From contig CALAYL010000060.1 in assembly GCA_937894725.1 (NCBI GenBank), positions 1 through 25,720 of the forward strand: 25,720 nucleotides of DNA, written 5' to 3'. Shown one piece after another: positions 1 through 8,540 of this stretch. Both the position numbers and the translations under genes were made by a program. Under the pieces are notes generated by a model. The model was given only the letters and a program-made list of their open reading frames with translations. It did no database searches and was not told where the DNA came from. The number at the start of each line of letters is the position of its first letter. Within the stretch, counting starts at the first letter, position 1. This DNA is from an uncultured Bacteroidota bacterium. GTDB lineage: Bacteria > Bacteroidota > Bacteroidia > Chitinophagales > LD1.

Positions 1-225
1 GTTTATCCAAATCCAGTAGCGGATGTATTGAAAATAGATTTTACTAAAAATGAAAGTGAATTGTATTTTGAAATGGTAGATGTATCTGGTCGTATAGTTT
101 TGACTGAATCATTGACTAGCAAAGCAGCAATTGATTTGTCGAAAGTTGAAAACGGAAACTATTTCTATCGTATATCTAGTGCAGGTATCGTAATTAAAAG
201 CGATGGTTTAGTGATTGCTAAATAA
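1..225 (+). CDS. C-terminal end of a T9SS-secreted protein (partial, 5' end outside window)
   Basis: Frame 1 is open from the first base to a TAA stop, giving 74 residues of a protein whose start lies upstream. It opens with VYPNPVADVLKI, the hallmark of the type A Por secretion (T9SS) C-terminal sorting domain. The usual beta-sandwich pattern follows: a VDVSGR turn, then a GNYFYRI strand and a short end in VIAK. Such domains send cargo across the outer membrane of Bacteroidota and are usually cleaved off as the protein is attached to the surface or released. The functional part of the protein is not visible, so its activity cannot be named. No ATG start occurs in this stretch, which fits an internal fragment cut by the window edge and not a separate small gene. 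Confidence 0.9.
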   Translation, partial: VYPNPVADVLKIDFTKNESELYFEMVDVSGRIVLTESLTSKAAIDLSKVENGNYFYRISSAGIVIKSDGLVIAK

Positions 226-245
226 GACAACTCCCTATATTATTT

Positions 246-280
246 AAGCCGGATATCGATTTTCGATAGCCGGCTTTTTT
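246..280 (+). terminator. Rho-independent terminator
   Basis: An inverted repeat pairs AAGCCGG with CCGGCTT and, after one mismatch, TATCGA with TCGATA around a TTT loop. It is followed directly by a run of six T on the plus strand. It lies 20 bases past the stop of the T9SS protein. It also sits in the gap to the convergent priA gene, but its minus-strand T run is poor, so it mainly serves the plus-strand gene. Confidence 0.9.
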
Positions 281-317
281 ATTAAACCATGCCCCTTTGG
301 TTACAAAAGAGGTCTTG

Positions 318-2771
318 TCAAATAGGGTCAACATCAATCGCTATGCGCACCGACTTAAACTCTTTTATATCGAGCATTTTTTCTTGTATCTCCTTGATTT
401 TTGCTTTCAAAATGGTAGGTGACTTTGAGAAAGACGCTGTTTTGAGCAATACCACTTTGATGTAATAATTATTGACTCTGCCTATATAGGGCGAAGTAGG
501 GCCTAGCACTTCTGCCACTTGACTCGCCTGCATTTCATTTGCAAAAAAATGAGCGGCATTTTCGCTATTCAAAATGTGTTTATCCGAAAAACTGAGTTGA
601 ATCATTCGACTATAGGGTGGGTAGTGAAAATGCTCCCTTGATACCGTTTCGTTTTGATACATATTCATGTAGTCATAGGCTTTTACCGCTAATAAAATCG
701 GATTGTCGGGTTGCCAAGTTTGAATTACTACTTTTCCATTGCCATCTTTGCGCCCCGCTCTACCACTCACTTGTGTGAGGAGTTGAAATGCCCTTTCGTA
801 CGATTTATATCCACTTTGGAAAAGCAAATTGTCAGCTTGCAATACGCCTACTAAATTTACGTGTTCAAAGTCTAAGCCTTTAGATACCATCTGTGTGCCA
901 ACTAAAATATCGACCTCTCTATTTTCAAATGCAGCAATGATGTGTTCGTGTGCATGTTTGCCACGGGCAGCATCGAGGTCGAGCCGACTCACTCTGGCTT
1001 GCGGAAAAAGTGTAGCAACCAACTCTTCGATTTTTTCGGTGCCATTGCCTACTATATCGAGGTCGGCTACTCCACATGAGGCACAGTGGTGCACTATTTT
1101 TTCTTCATAGCCACAGTAGTGGCACACTAATCTATGCTGAAATTTATGATAAGTGAGCGATACATCACAGTTTTTGCATTTATAGATATGTGCACAGGTT
1201 CTACATATTTGGTAGGTTGAAAATCCTCTGCGATTGTGAAACAAAATGACTTGTTTTTTGAGCGTAAGTTCCGTCTCTATGAGTTTGATGAGATAGCTAG
1301 AAAACAAGTCGCTATACTCCGTTCGAGGCACCACTTTGTGCATTTGGAAGATTTCTATCTTAGGCAACTTTGCTGCGCCATATCGGGTATCAAGTTTGAC
1401 GAGGGTATATTTACCTGTTTCAGTGTTTCGATACGATTCTACAGATGGAGTAGCCGAACCTAGTAGCACATTGGCTTGGTGCATTTTGGCTAATACAATG
1501 GCTAAGTCGCGGGCATGGTAGCGTGGCGCTGGATCAATCTGTTTGAATGATGAATCATGCTCTTCATCTACCACGATCAGCCCTAGTTTTTTAAAGGGTA
1601 AAAAAATGCCCGATCGCACGGCCACTATCACTTGGTATTCTCCAGTCAATACTTTATTCCAAATTTCTACTTTTTCATGGTCATTAAATTTGGAGTGATA
1701 TACGCCCAATTTTTCGCCAAAATGGCCCTTGAGGCGATTGATAATTTGAGCCGTGAGTGCTATCTCTGGCAAAAGATAAAGACACTGATTCCCTTCGGCT
1801 ATTTTTTCGGCTATCAGTCTAGTGTAGATTTCTGTTTTTCCACTCCCAGTTACACCAAAAAGCAATGCGGTTTTATCTTCTTTGAAACTGTTTTTTATAC
1901 TTTCAAATGCTTGCTGCTGCTCTGTTGTGAGCTGAATAGTGTCAAATTTAGTTTTGATAAATGTACCCAGCCGAGATACTTCTGCTTGATAGGGGAGGAG
2001 TACTTTTTTTTCAACTAAAGCGGTATATATTGTTGCGCTTGCACCACTCACTTCTAACAGTTCTTTCTTTCGGATGTGCGTATTTTTTTTTGCCAAATTC
2101 AAATAACACATCAAGAGTTGTAGCTGCTTAGGTGCACGCATCAATTCATCAAAAAGTGTCTTCATTTTTTCCTCCACTTCATATTCATCATGGAGGGTCA
2201 CATAGGTTTCTTTTTTAGGTTTGTAACGTGTAGTTATTTTCTCTTCACCAAAAGCAATGCCTAAGCTGAAAAGCTCTTTGAGATAGGTATATACGTTTTT
2301 TTTATTGAGGGTAGATTGTATTTGGCTGAGGGTTACGGTAGCTTGCGCTCTGAGCATTTGTACTATTACAAACGCCTCGGCAGAAATAGATTCAAAATCA
2401 CCTTCATAATACTCGTTTAGCACAATCAAGGTTTCACTATTGAGTTTGAGTCCTATGGGCAGAGCGGTATTCATCACTTCACCTTCAGTAGATAGATAGT
2501 AATCAGCTATCCAGTGCCAAAAGTCCACCTGCCAGGGTTGCACTATGGGCAGTTCATCTGCAATCGTATCTATGAGTTTGGCCGCAAAAGCGGGCTTACG
2601 TTGATGGAGTTCGGTAACGATGGCGGCATAAAATTTATTTCGTCCAAATTGAACAATGACTCTATGTCCGACCTGTATAAAATCGACTAAATCAATCGAT
2701 ACCACATAGGTAAATCGCTGTGGTAGCGCCAAGGGGAGTAAAACATCTGCATATAAAACCATACTACTCAT
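318..2771 (-). CDS. priA: Primosomal protein N' (replication restart helicase PriA)
   Basis: Superfamily 2 DNA helicase of 817 residues that recognises stalled replication forks and D-loops and reloads the replisome in the cytoplasm. The N-terminal DNA-binding part (about 1-110) begins with the family-typical sequence VLYADVLLPLALPQRFTY. The helicase core shows Walker A GVTGSGKT at 306-313 and Walker B DEEH at 402-405, followed by GSATPS near 439-444. Eight zinc-binding cysteines lie in four CxxC pairs at 523/526, 532/535, 550/553 and 563/566, the classic PriA zinc module. HNRRG near 512 and VSGRAGR further on are late helicase motifs. The length is slightly above the roughly 730 residues of E. 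coli PriA. An ATG at residue 4 is an alternative start. It is last in a minus-strand run and converges on the T9SS gene at the left. Confidence 0.97.
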   Translation of the reverse strand: MSSMVLYADVLLPLALPQRFTYVVSIDLVDFIQVGHRVIVQFGRNKFYAAIVTELHQRKPAFAAKLIDTIADELPIVQPWQVDFWHWIADYYLSTEGEVMNTALPIGLKLNSETLIVLNEYYEGDFESISAEAFVIVQMLRAQATVTLSQIQSTLNKKNVYTYLKELFSLGIAFGEEKITTRYKPKKETYVTLHDEYEVEEKMKTLFDELMRAPKQLQLLMCYLNLAKKNTHIRKKELLEVSGASATIYTALVEKKVLLPYQAEVSRLGTFIKTKFDTIQLTTEQQQAFESIKNSFKEDKTALLFGVTGSGKTEIYTRLIAEKIAEGNQCLYLLPEIALTAQIINRLKGHFGEKLGVYHSKFNDHEKVEIWNKVLTGEYQVIVAVRSGIFLPFKKLGLIVVDEEHDSSFKQIDPAPRYHARDLAIVLAKMHQANVLLGSATPSVESYRNTETGKYTLVKLDTRYGAAKLPKIEIFQMHKVVPRTEYSDLFSSYLIKLIETELTLKKQVILFHNRRGFSTYQICRTCAHIYKCKNCDVSLTYHKFQHRLVCHYCGYEEKIVHHCASCGVADLDIVGNGTEKIEELVATLFPQARVSRLDLDAARGKHAHEHIIAAFENREVDILVGTQMVSKGLDFEHVNLVGVLQADNLLFQSGYKSYERAFQLLTQVSGRAGRKDGNGKVVIQTWQPDNPILLAVKAYDYMNMYQNETVSREHFHYPPYSRMIQLSFSDKHILNSENAAHFFANEMQASQVAEVLGPTSPYIGRVNNYYIKVVLLKTASFSKSPTILKAKIKEIQEKMLDIKEFKSVRIAIDVDPI

Positions 2772-2839
2772 AGCAGGGTAAATATAGGTTTTAAAATTTT
2801 GTGTAGCGCAGTTACTTCATGTACATTAAGCAGACGGCC

Positions 2840-4243
2840 TTACATATTCAGCGGCCGATTGTCGGTTGCTATCAAGCAAGCTTCCTTAAACGCCTCTGTG
2901 TAGGTAGGATGTGGATGGCTCATACGCGATATATCTTCGGCCGATGCGCGATACTCCATAGCTACTACTCCTTCTATAATCAAATCGGCAACACGAGGGC
3001 CTATCATGTGTACACCCAAAATTTCGTCTGTAGCTTTGTCGGCCAATACTTTGATAAATCCATCAATATCGCTTGATGCTCGCGCTCTACCTAGTGCTCT
3101 GAATGGATATTTTCCAGATTTGTATTCTTTGCCTGAGGCTTTGAGTTCGGCCTCAGTAGCACCCACTCCGGCTGCTTCTGGCCAGGTATATGCTACACCA
3201 GGTATGAGGTTGTAATGAATATGAGGTTTTTGACCAGCTATTACTTCTGCCACAAATACGCCTTCTTCTTCGGCTTTGTGGGCGAGCATAGCGCCTTTTA
3301 TCACATCGCCTATGGCATACACTCCAGCTACATTGGTTTCTAAATTTTCGTTTACCGCTATTCGTTTGCGCTCATCTAGAGTTACCCCTATTTTTTCAAG
3401 TCCTAATCCTTCAGTAAATGGACTACGACCTACCGCCACTAAACAGTAATCGCCTTTTAACTCAACGGCTGCGCCATTTTTGTAAGTAGCCGTTACTGTC
3501 ACTTCTTTTCCTTTTACACTAGCACCAGTCACCTTGTGCGAAAGCAAAAATTGCATTCCCTCTTTTTTGAGCACTCGTAGAAGTTCTTTGCTGATGTCTT
3601 CATCCATTGATGGCACTATCTTGTCGAGGTATTCAAGTACAGTTACTTTGGAGCCTAGTCTGTTGTAAACAGAACCTAGTTCTACGCCTATCACCCCACC
3701 TCCTATGATGATAAGGTGCTTTGGTATTTCAGTCATCGATAGCGCCTCTGTACTTGTGATTATGCGTTTTTTGTCTATTTTGATAAATGGCAATGACGTA
3801 GGTTTTGAGCCGGTAGCAATAATAACCTTTTCGGTTTCTAGTTCAGTTACTTCCCCCTTTTCGTTGGTTACGGCAATTTTATTTTTTGTAATAAATGAAC
3901 CTACTCCTTCAAACACATCTATCTTATTTTTTTTCATCAAAAAAGATATGCCATCGCAGGTTTGCTGTACTACTGTAGCTTTTCTCTGTACCAATGTTTT
4001 GAAGTCGATTTTTATTTCCCCTACAGTAAGTCCGTGTACGGAGAAATTGTGTGTAGCATTGTAGTAATGTTCAGATGAGTCGAGCAATGCTTTAGATGGA
4101 ATACAACCCACGTTGAGGCAAGTGCCACCAAGGGTTTTATACTTTTCGATAATGGCTACTTTCATACCTAATTGAGCGCAACGAATGGCTCCAATATAGC
4201 CCCCTGGGCCCGATCCTATCACTACTACTTGATACTTTGACAT
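2840..4243 (-). CDS. lpdA: Dihydrolipoyl dehydrogenase (E3)
   Basis: FAD-dependent disulphide oxidoreductase of 467 residues. It reoxidises dihydrolipoamide of the pyruvate, 2-oxoglutarate or branched-chain 2-oxoacid dehydrogenase complexes, or of the glycine cleavage system, using NAD. The FAD-binding GSGPGG motif is at 10-15. The redox-active disulphide is Cys42 and Cys47 in GGTCLNVGCIPSKAL. The NAD-binding GGGVIG is at 181-186, and a second FAD contact, YAIGDV, occurs near residue 310. The C-terminal HPHPTYTE supplies the catalytic His445/Glu450 pair of the dimer interface. The length is normal for the family. No E1 or E2 gene is nearby, so the complex it serves cannot be told from context. 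The gap to priA is 68 bases, and cotranscription is possible. Confidence 0.97.
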   Translation of the reverse strand: MSKYQVVVIGSGPGGYIGAIRCAQLGMKVAIIEKYKTLGGTCLNVGCIPSKALLDSSEHYYNATHNFSVHGLTVGEIKIDFKTLVQRKATVVQQTCDGISFLMKKNKIDVFEGVGSFITKNKIAVTNEKGEVTELETEKVIIATGSKPTSLPFIKIDKKRIITSTEALSMTEIPKHLIIIGGGVIGVELGSVYNRLGSKVTVLEYLDKIVPSMDEDISKELLRVLKKEGMQFLLSHKVTGASVKGKEVTVTATYKNGAAVELKGDYCLVAVGRSPFTEGLGLEKIGVTLDERKRIAVNENLETNVAGVYAIGDVIKGAMLAHKAEEEGVFVAEVIAGQKPHIHYNLIPGVAYTWPEAAGVGATEAELKASGKEYKSGKYPFRALGRARASSDIDGFIKVLADKATDEILGVHMIGPRVADLIIEGVVAMEYRASAEDISRMSHPHPTYTEAFKEACLIATDNRPLNM

Positions 4244-4302
4244 GTGTTTTATTTTGGGTACTAAATTAGCCTAAAACACAGCAATTCAAAAGCTCTAACT
4301 GT

Positions 4303-5067
4303 TTAAATCTGCAAAAATCGAATAAGCGCTGATAAAAAGGCTGTTGGATTTTCGGCATGTAGCCAATGGCCCGCATCGGGTATCTCCTCTATCTCATGAT
4401 TTGGGAATAGTCGAAGTATGTCGCTGTAGTTAGTTGAGTTGATGTAGTTGGAGGTTGCTCCCTTAAGAAAGAGGGTAGGGGTCTGAACGCTTTTTTCATG
4501 TGTGGGAAAATCGGCAATGAATAGATAGTTTTTGTAAAGACTATCTACATTAAATCGCCAGGTAAATAGGTTGTCGTCTAAGCGGGTGAGTCCTTTCATT
4601 AGAAAAAGCAAGGTACCCTTGTCGGCTATCAAAAGGGATAGTTTTTCTTGTACTTCCTCTCTCGATTTGATAGTGCTAAGATCTATAGATAGTAATGCGT
4701 TGAAGATGCTATTGTGCTGGTCTGAATAGCCGCTTGGAGCTATGTCGGCTACGATGAGTTTGGCTACTTTTTCGGGATGGTTTAAGCAAAAGTGCATGGC
4801 AGTTTTGCCACCCATAGAGTGCCCTAAAATATGCGCTTTGGTGAGCTGGTGTTGTTCGAAAAAATCGAGTAAATCTGATGACAGTATGTCATAATCAAAT
4901 GCTTGGCTATGGGGCGATTTGCCATGGTTTCGCTGGTCGATAAGATATACGGTGTAGTTTTCAGAAAGCTGCTTGGCTATGCTCTGCCAATTGTCGAGTG
5001 AGCCGAGTAGTCCGTGCATAACGATGATTGGAAAGCCATCTCCGAGTTTTTTGAAATTGAGCAGCAC
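4303..5067 (-). CDS. Alpha/beta-fold hydrolase (YbfF-type esterase)
   Basis: Cytoplasmic alpha/beta hydrolase of 254 residues. The oxyanion-hole motif HG is at 18-19 and the DQRNHGKS signature at 44-51. The nucleophile elbow GHSMGG is at 82-87 with Ser84. The catalytic His is His234 in DAGHWLHAENP. The DQRNHG..S plus GHSMGGK and GHWLHAE combination is that of the YbfF-like esterases, whose natural substrates are poorly known (short acyl esters, possibly acyl-CoA, in the literature). The start codon is GTG, placed three bases after the stop of the DUF58 gene, so translation is probably coupled. No signal peptide is visible. The exact substrate is unknown. Confidence 0.9.
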   Translation of the reverse strand: MLLNFKKLGDGFPIIVMHGLLGSLDNWQSIAKQLSENYTVYLIDQRNHGKSPHSQAFDYDILSSDLLDFFEQHQLTKAHILGHSMGGKTAMHFCLNHPEKVAKLIVADIAPSGYSDQHNSIFNALLSIDLSTIKSREEVQEKLSLLIADKGTLLFLMKGLTRLDDNLFTWRFNVDSLYKNYLFIADFPTHEKSVQTPTLFLKGATSNYINSTNYSDILRLFPNHEIEEIPDAGHWLHAENPTAFLSALIRFLQI

Positions 5068-5070
5068 GGT

Positions 5071-5988
5071 TTAGAAAAGTTTTCGTCTTTTGGTCAAAAA
5101 AGGAAGTAACACCTCTCTGAATCCCGCTTCGATATCGGCCTCTATTAAGTCTATTTGGAATTGCCCACAGCGCATTTTCAGTTCTTGTTTAAATGCTTGC
5201 ATCTGTGTGGTATAGTGTGCTCTAACATCAGCAGCTTGGAGCTTTACTTCTTCTCCATTTTCCATATCTACAAAAACATAAGGTCTGTTTTCAAAAGCAA
5301 AATCTTCTTCGAGTGGTTTGTCTTTTACATGAAACAAAATGACTTCGTGCTTATTGAACCGGAGATGCTGGAGTGCGGAGTATAATTCTTCTCTTTGCGC
5401 ATCAGCCATATGGTCAAACATATCGCTAAACAAGATGATCAGACTCCTTCGATGCGTAGTCTCGGCTATTTGATGCAAACATTTAGTGATGTCTGTATCT
5501 TCATTTATAAATGGATTTTTGATTAGGTTTTCGAGATTTGAAAACAAGGCATCGAGGTGCTTAGTACTACTCTTGGCGGGGGTATTGACCATGAGGTGAT
5601 TTGAAAATACGCTCAATCCTGCCGCATCGCGTTGTCTTTTCAAAAGATTGATAATGGCCGCAGCGCATAGCACCGAAAACTTCATTTTATTGCCATAACC
5701 TTTTTCATCTTTAGGAAAATACATAGAGCTAGAGGCGTCTATCACAATCTGGCAGCGGAGGTTGGTTTCTTCTTCATAGCGTTTTACAAACATTTTGTCG
5801 GTACGCGCAAATACTTTCCAGTCGATGTTTTTAGTGCTTTCGCCAGGGTTGTAGAGTCGATGCTCTGCAAACTCTACCGAGAAACCATGAAAGGGTGATT
5901 TGTGTAATCCAATGATGAAGCCCTCTACCACTTGGCGGGCGAGAAACTCAATATTTTCAAAATCTTTGATTTCGGATAGTCGTTGCAT
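5071..5988 (-). CDS. DUF58 domain protein (vWA-like)
   Basis: Protein of 305 residues with the DUF58 signature RLYNPGESTKNIDWKVFARTD at about 44-64, followed by FVKRYEEE. A MIDAS-like metal site DASSS is at 84-88, so the second half is von Willebrand A-like. DUF58 proteins are usually encoded beside a MoxR AAA ATPase and BatA/BatB membrane proteins in chaperone-like or stress modules. Here neither is present. The gene lacks the N-terminal transmembrane segments of some relatives, so a cytoplasmic protein is expected. It begins just downstream of the thioredoxin terminator and leads a unit with the hydrolase three bases behind it. Its role is inferred only at family level. Confidence 0.92.
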   Translation of the reverse strand: MQRLSEIKDFENIEFLARQVVEGFIIGLHKSPFHGFSVEFAEHRLYNPGESTKNIDWKVFARTDKMFVKRYEEETNLRCQIVIDASSSMYFPKDEKGYGNKMKFSVLCAAAIINLLKRQRDAAGLSVFSNHLMVNTPAKSSTKHLDALFSNLENLIKNPFINEDTDITKCLHQIAETTHRRSLIILFSDMFDHMADAQREELYSALQHLRFNKHEVILFHVKDKPLEEDFAFENRPYVFVDMENGEEVKLQAADVRAHYTTQMQAFKQELKMRCGQFQIDLIEADIEAGFREVLLPFLTKRRKLF

Positions 5989-6001
5989 AGCTGCGAAAGA
6001 T

Positions 6002-6036
6002 AAAAAAAAGGCTACACTTTATCTAGTGCAGCCTTT
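6002..6036 (-). terminator. Rho-independent terminator of the thioredoxin gene
   Basis: On the minus strand a 12-base stem (AAAGGCTGCACT against AGTGTAGCCTTT, one G-T wobble, six-base loop) is followed by a run of eight T. It starts 19 bases after the thioredoxin stop and ends 13 bases before the DUF58 start codon. It therefore separates the two transcription units. Confidence 0.9.
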
Positions 6037-6055
6037 CTTTAAAAATCGAATAGGA

Positions 6056-6373
6056 TTATAGATGTTTCTGAAGAATAGCTTCGATAGATGCTTTAGGTAC
6101 TGCGCCTACGGTTTTGTCAACAAGTTGACCACCTTTGAAAAATAAAATAGTAGGGATAGAGCGGATACCGAATTGCATAGGCACATTTGAGTTAGCATCT
6201 ACATCCATCTTACCGATGTTGGCTTTGCCTTCGTATGCTTTTGAAAGTTCTTCTACTACTGGCCCTATCGCTTTGCAAGGACCACACCACTCTGCCCAAA
6301 AATCGACCATAGTGAGTTTATCTGATTTCAATACCTCTGTGTCGAAATTGCTGTCTGTGAATTGTAATGCCAT
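6056..6373 (-). CDS. trxA: Thioredoxin
   Basis: Classic single-domain thioredoxin of 105 residues, a cytoplasmic dithiol carrier that reduces peroxidases, ribonucleotide reductase and other disulphide proteins. The active site is FWAEWCGPCK with Cys30 and Cys33. The cis-proline is in IRSIPT (Pro74). FFKGGQLVDKTVGAVPK matches the usual GxxxxxxxGA end. Length and fold are complete and there is no signal peptide. It follows the Gpx-type peroxidase on the same strand with an 85-base gap holding a possible promoter, and it is closed by a strong terminator. The neighbour is a plausible client, since two-cysteine Gpx proteins of this type take electrons from thioredoxin. Confidence 0.97.
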   Translation of the reverse strand: MALQFTDSNFDTEVLKSDKLTMVDFWAEWCGPCKAIGPVVEELSKAYEGKANIGKMDVDANSNVPMQFGIRSIPTILFFKGGQLVDKTVGAVPKASIEAILQKHL

Positions 6374-6416
6374 ATTGAATATTGGTTTTAGTTTTAATTA
6401 ATGATGATAAATGTAA

Positions 6417-6449
6417 CAAAATGATGCCATGTAATGAATCACTGACAAA
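6417..6449 (-). promoter_or_regulatory. Possible thioredoxin promoter
   Basis: On the minus strand TTTG (6449-6446) is followed after 21 bases by TCATTTTG (6424-6417). That is one mismatch from the Bacteroidota -7 box TAnnTTTG, and the spacing equals that of the better promoter of the gene before it. It lies 43 bases before the trx start. This is pattern matching only. Confidence 0.35.
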
Positions 6450-6458
6450 TTTGCAGAT

Positions 6459-6947
6459 TTACTTTAACGTTTTTTCGATAGCCTTAGTGAGCGTTTTGTC
6501 GAGTGGCTTTGTCAACGAAGAATAGACCTCTACCAGTTTACCGTTTGGGTCGATAAGGTATTTGTAAAAATTCCACCAAGGTTGCGATCCGTTTTTGCCG
6601 TTTTGAGATTTGTCGGTCAAAAAGTCGAATACTGGATTTTTAGATTTTCCGCGTACATTCGATTTTTCCATAATCGGAAATTTAACGCCATAGTTGATTT
6701 TGCAAAATTCGGTGATGCCTTCTTTTTCAAGAGGTTCTTGTCCCATAAATTGATTCGATGGGAAGGCTAGTATCTCAAGCCCTTTCGGTTGATACTTTTC
6801 ATAAAGCGTTTGTAAGTCTTTGAGCTGTGGTGTAAACCCGCATTTTGAAGCGGTATTGACTACTAGTACGGTCTTTCCTTTTAGGTCTTTAAAATCTATT
6901 TCTTTCCCTTGTAGGGTTTTGGCTTTGAGATCGTGAAATTTAGTCAT
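6459..6947 (-). CDS. Glutathione peroxidase-family thiol peroxidase (probably thioredoxin-dependent)
   Basis: Protein of 162 residues in the Gpx family, which reduces hydrogen and lipid peroxides. The peroxidatic Cys36 lies in NTASKCGFTPQ. Gln70 in FPSNQFMGQEP and Trp125-Asn126 in PWWNF complete the catalytic tetrad. Cys82 in EFCKINYGVKFP sits exactly where the resolving Cys82 of yeast Gpx3/Orp1 lies. Family knowledge therefore points to a two-Cys, thioredoxin-reduced enzyme and not a glutathione-dependent one. The third common Cys (in FPCNQF) is Ser here. There is no selenocysteine codon and no signal peptide. Thioredoxin is encoded directly downstream. A good promoter match precedes it. Confidence 0.95.
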   Translation of the reverse strand: MTKFHDLKAKTLQGKEIDFKDLKGKTVLVVNTASKCGFTPQLKDLQTLYEKYQPKGLEILAFPSNQFMGQEPLEKEGITEFCKINYGVKFPIMEKSNVRGKSKNPVFDFLTDKSQNGKNGSQPWWNFYKYLIDPNGKLVEVYSSLTKPLDKTLTKAIEKTLK

Positions 6948-6977
6948 GTGATAGCGGGTTTAATATATTTGTTTGAA

Positions 6978-7009
6978 CAAAGATATTGTAGATAAGGTTT
7001 ATCTAGCAA
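6978..7009 (-). promoter_or_regulatory. Probable Bacteroidota-type promoter of the gpx gene
   Basis: On the minus strand TTG (7009-7007) is followed after 21 bases by TATCTTTG (6985-6978), a perfect match to the -7 consensus TAnnTTTG with an accepted spacing. The box ends 30 bases before the gpx ATG, leaving a short leader. It begins directly behind the stop codon of the gene upstream. Confidence 0.6.
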
Positions 7010-8452
7010 TTATTTCTTTGTTTTTAACAGCAATGCAACTTGCCATTCTATCCATCTATATATAACGGTGGAGGTGTTTTGTTTGTTTTTGCTTTGCGAT
7101 TGAAGTTCTTTTTTGATTTTAGCCACTTCGGTTTTAAACTTGGTTTGTTGCTCGCTGATAGTAGATGTAATGATAAGACGGTGAATGAGTTTTACGAGTG
7201 GTTTATCAACGGTATGTGCATTTTTTCTAAATCTAAAACTCTGTAAGATGTTTTCAACTTCGCGTAGGGCATTGTCGATGTCTTTGAGTTGAAAATAGAC
7301 CATAGCATAGATGGTTCTAAAGTAATAATAGTCGTGTACTGGGCGTTGCGAAATATCTTGGGTAAGTTCTCGAAAGGCAAGCTCTGCCTTGTTTTCAAAT
7401 AATAGTGCAATAGTGTTGAAATAGAGAAAGCGATGTTTTAGTTTTTCATTATTGACTATAGCGGCAAGGTGAAGATTGTATTGAGTCGTAAACTCATTGT
7501 AGCGCGAAAGCATCAAGAGATTGACACAATAGTTGAATAATACTTCGATATTAATTTCAGATTTTGATTGAAGGGAAAATACCCTACTATAGGTCTTATC
7601 TGCATTGATAAAATCAGACATCAAAAAATACTCTAGCCCCAGATTGCCATATAAAGCGTGAATATCTTTCTTTAGTTCGGTTCTGTTTTTTACCACTTTG
7701 GGATAAAGTACAAGAAGTTCTTGAAGAAGATTGATTTTTTCATTTCCATCGAGAAGATAACTCTCACTTACTTTTTTGTAGTAGGTGGTAATGCTTTCAA
7801 AAAAGACATCTTTTTCTTTTGTAGGTTGATGGTGTGTTAATTCCTTATATTCGTTAATATTCATAGCTTTTATCACCCGTTTTGCAAATGATTTGCTCAC
7901 ATCTAGTCTATGACTTCGTTCTAGAAAATACTTTTCAAGATATTGTTTTTCTTGCTCCACGGCATTGGCTACTGCGATGTAGTTTTTTACCGATACTTCA
8001 TGGAATTTTGTGAGCCAAGTAGATTTTAGTTCCATCAATTTGCTCAGCACTTCAAAGTCGGAAATTTCTTTTGCTGATTTAAATACTTCATTCCATAAGT
8101 TCTCAAAGTCCTCTACTTTACTAGTTTTGAGCATACGTTCGAGTACTTTTATTGTGTTGAGGCTTTGCCTTTGCTCCATTTCATTTTGGACTTCCGCTTT
8201 AGCTATAAAATCAAGTAGAATGGCATTGAGAATCCTCAGTTCGTTGCGAAAAAGATAGTCCTTTTCTTTTGTGTAGGCAATACCATAGGTTTTCTCGAAT
8301 AGCTTTTCCTTTTCCCACTCGTTGCTATTGTTCGCACTATTGATGGCTTTCCACAGGTTGAGCAATGTGTCTCTGTTGCGATTTACTATACTGGGCGTGA
8401 TTTGCTTTATTTCTTTATCTGAAAGTAATCGTATGATAGCTTGGATTCTCAT
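7010..8452 (-). CDS. Conserved-looking hypothetical protein, all-helical
   Basis: Protein of 480 residues that I do not recognise. It has no signal peptide, no transmembrane segment and no catalytic motif. Composition is rich in Lys, Glu, Leu and aromatic residues, with the regular amphipathic spacing of stacked helices. Segments such as LYGNLGLEYFLMSDFINADKTY near 270 and ALLFENKAELAFRELTQ look like TPR-type helix pairs. The middle (about 85-200) could form a coiled coil. A scaffold or protein-binding role is the most that can be inferred. It is divergent from the ELWxxDGT protein, with 88 bases between their start codons for promoters. Base use is like that of the neighbouring genes, so it is probably native. 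Confidence 0.85.
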   Translation of the reverse strand: MRIQAIIRLLSDKEIKQITPSIVNRNRDTLLNLWKAINSANNSNEWEKEKLFEKTYGIAYTKEKDYLFRNELRILNAILLDFIAKAEVQNEMEQRQSLNTIKVLERMLKTSKVEDFENLWNEVFKSAKEISDFEVLSKLMELKSTWLTKFHEVSVKNYIAVANAVEQEKQYLEKYFLERSHRLDVSKSFAKRVIKAMNINEYKELTHHQPTKEKDVFFESITTYYKKVSESYLLDGNEKINLLQELLVLYPKVVKNRTELKKDIHALYGNLGLEYFLMSDFINADKTYSRVFSLQSKSEINIEVLFNYCVNLLMLSRYNEFTTQYNLHLAAIVNNEKLKHRFLYFNTIALLFENKAELAFRELTQDISQRPVHDYYYFRTIYAMVYFQLKDIDNALREVENILQSFRFRKNAHTVDKPLVKLIHRLIITSTISEQQTKFKTEVAKIKKELQSQSKNKQNTSTVIYRWIEWQVALLLKTKK

Positions 8453-8540
8453 GTTGCGTGTATTCTGTCACAAACTAGCAATTTTCACTTATTAAGTATA
8501 TGCTTTGAGTTACATATTTGCATTGTAAAATTTATAAAAT

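Noticed and set aside
829..2018. Plus-strand open frames of 60-130 codons
   Set aside because: They lie antisense within priA, whose protein is unmistakable, and their translations show no domain or natural composition.
8500..8540. Promoter for the ELWxxDGT gene (CATATTTG near 8507)
   Set aside because: One mismatch to the -7 box and no TTG at the right distance upstream, so not listed as a feature.
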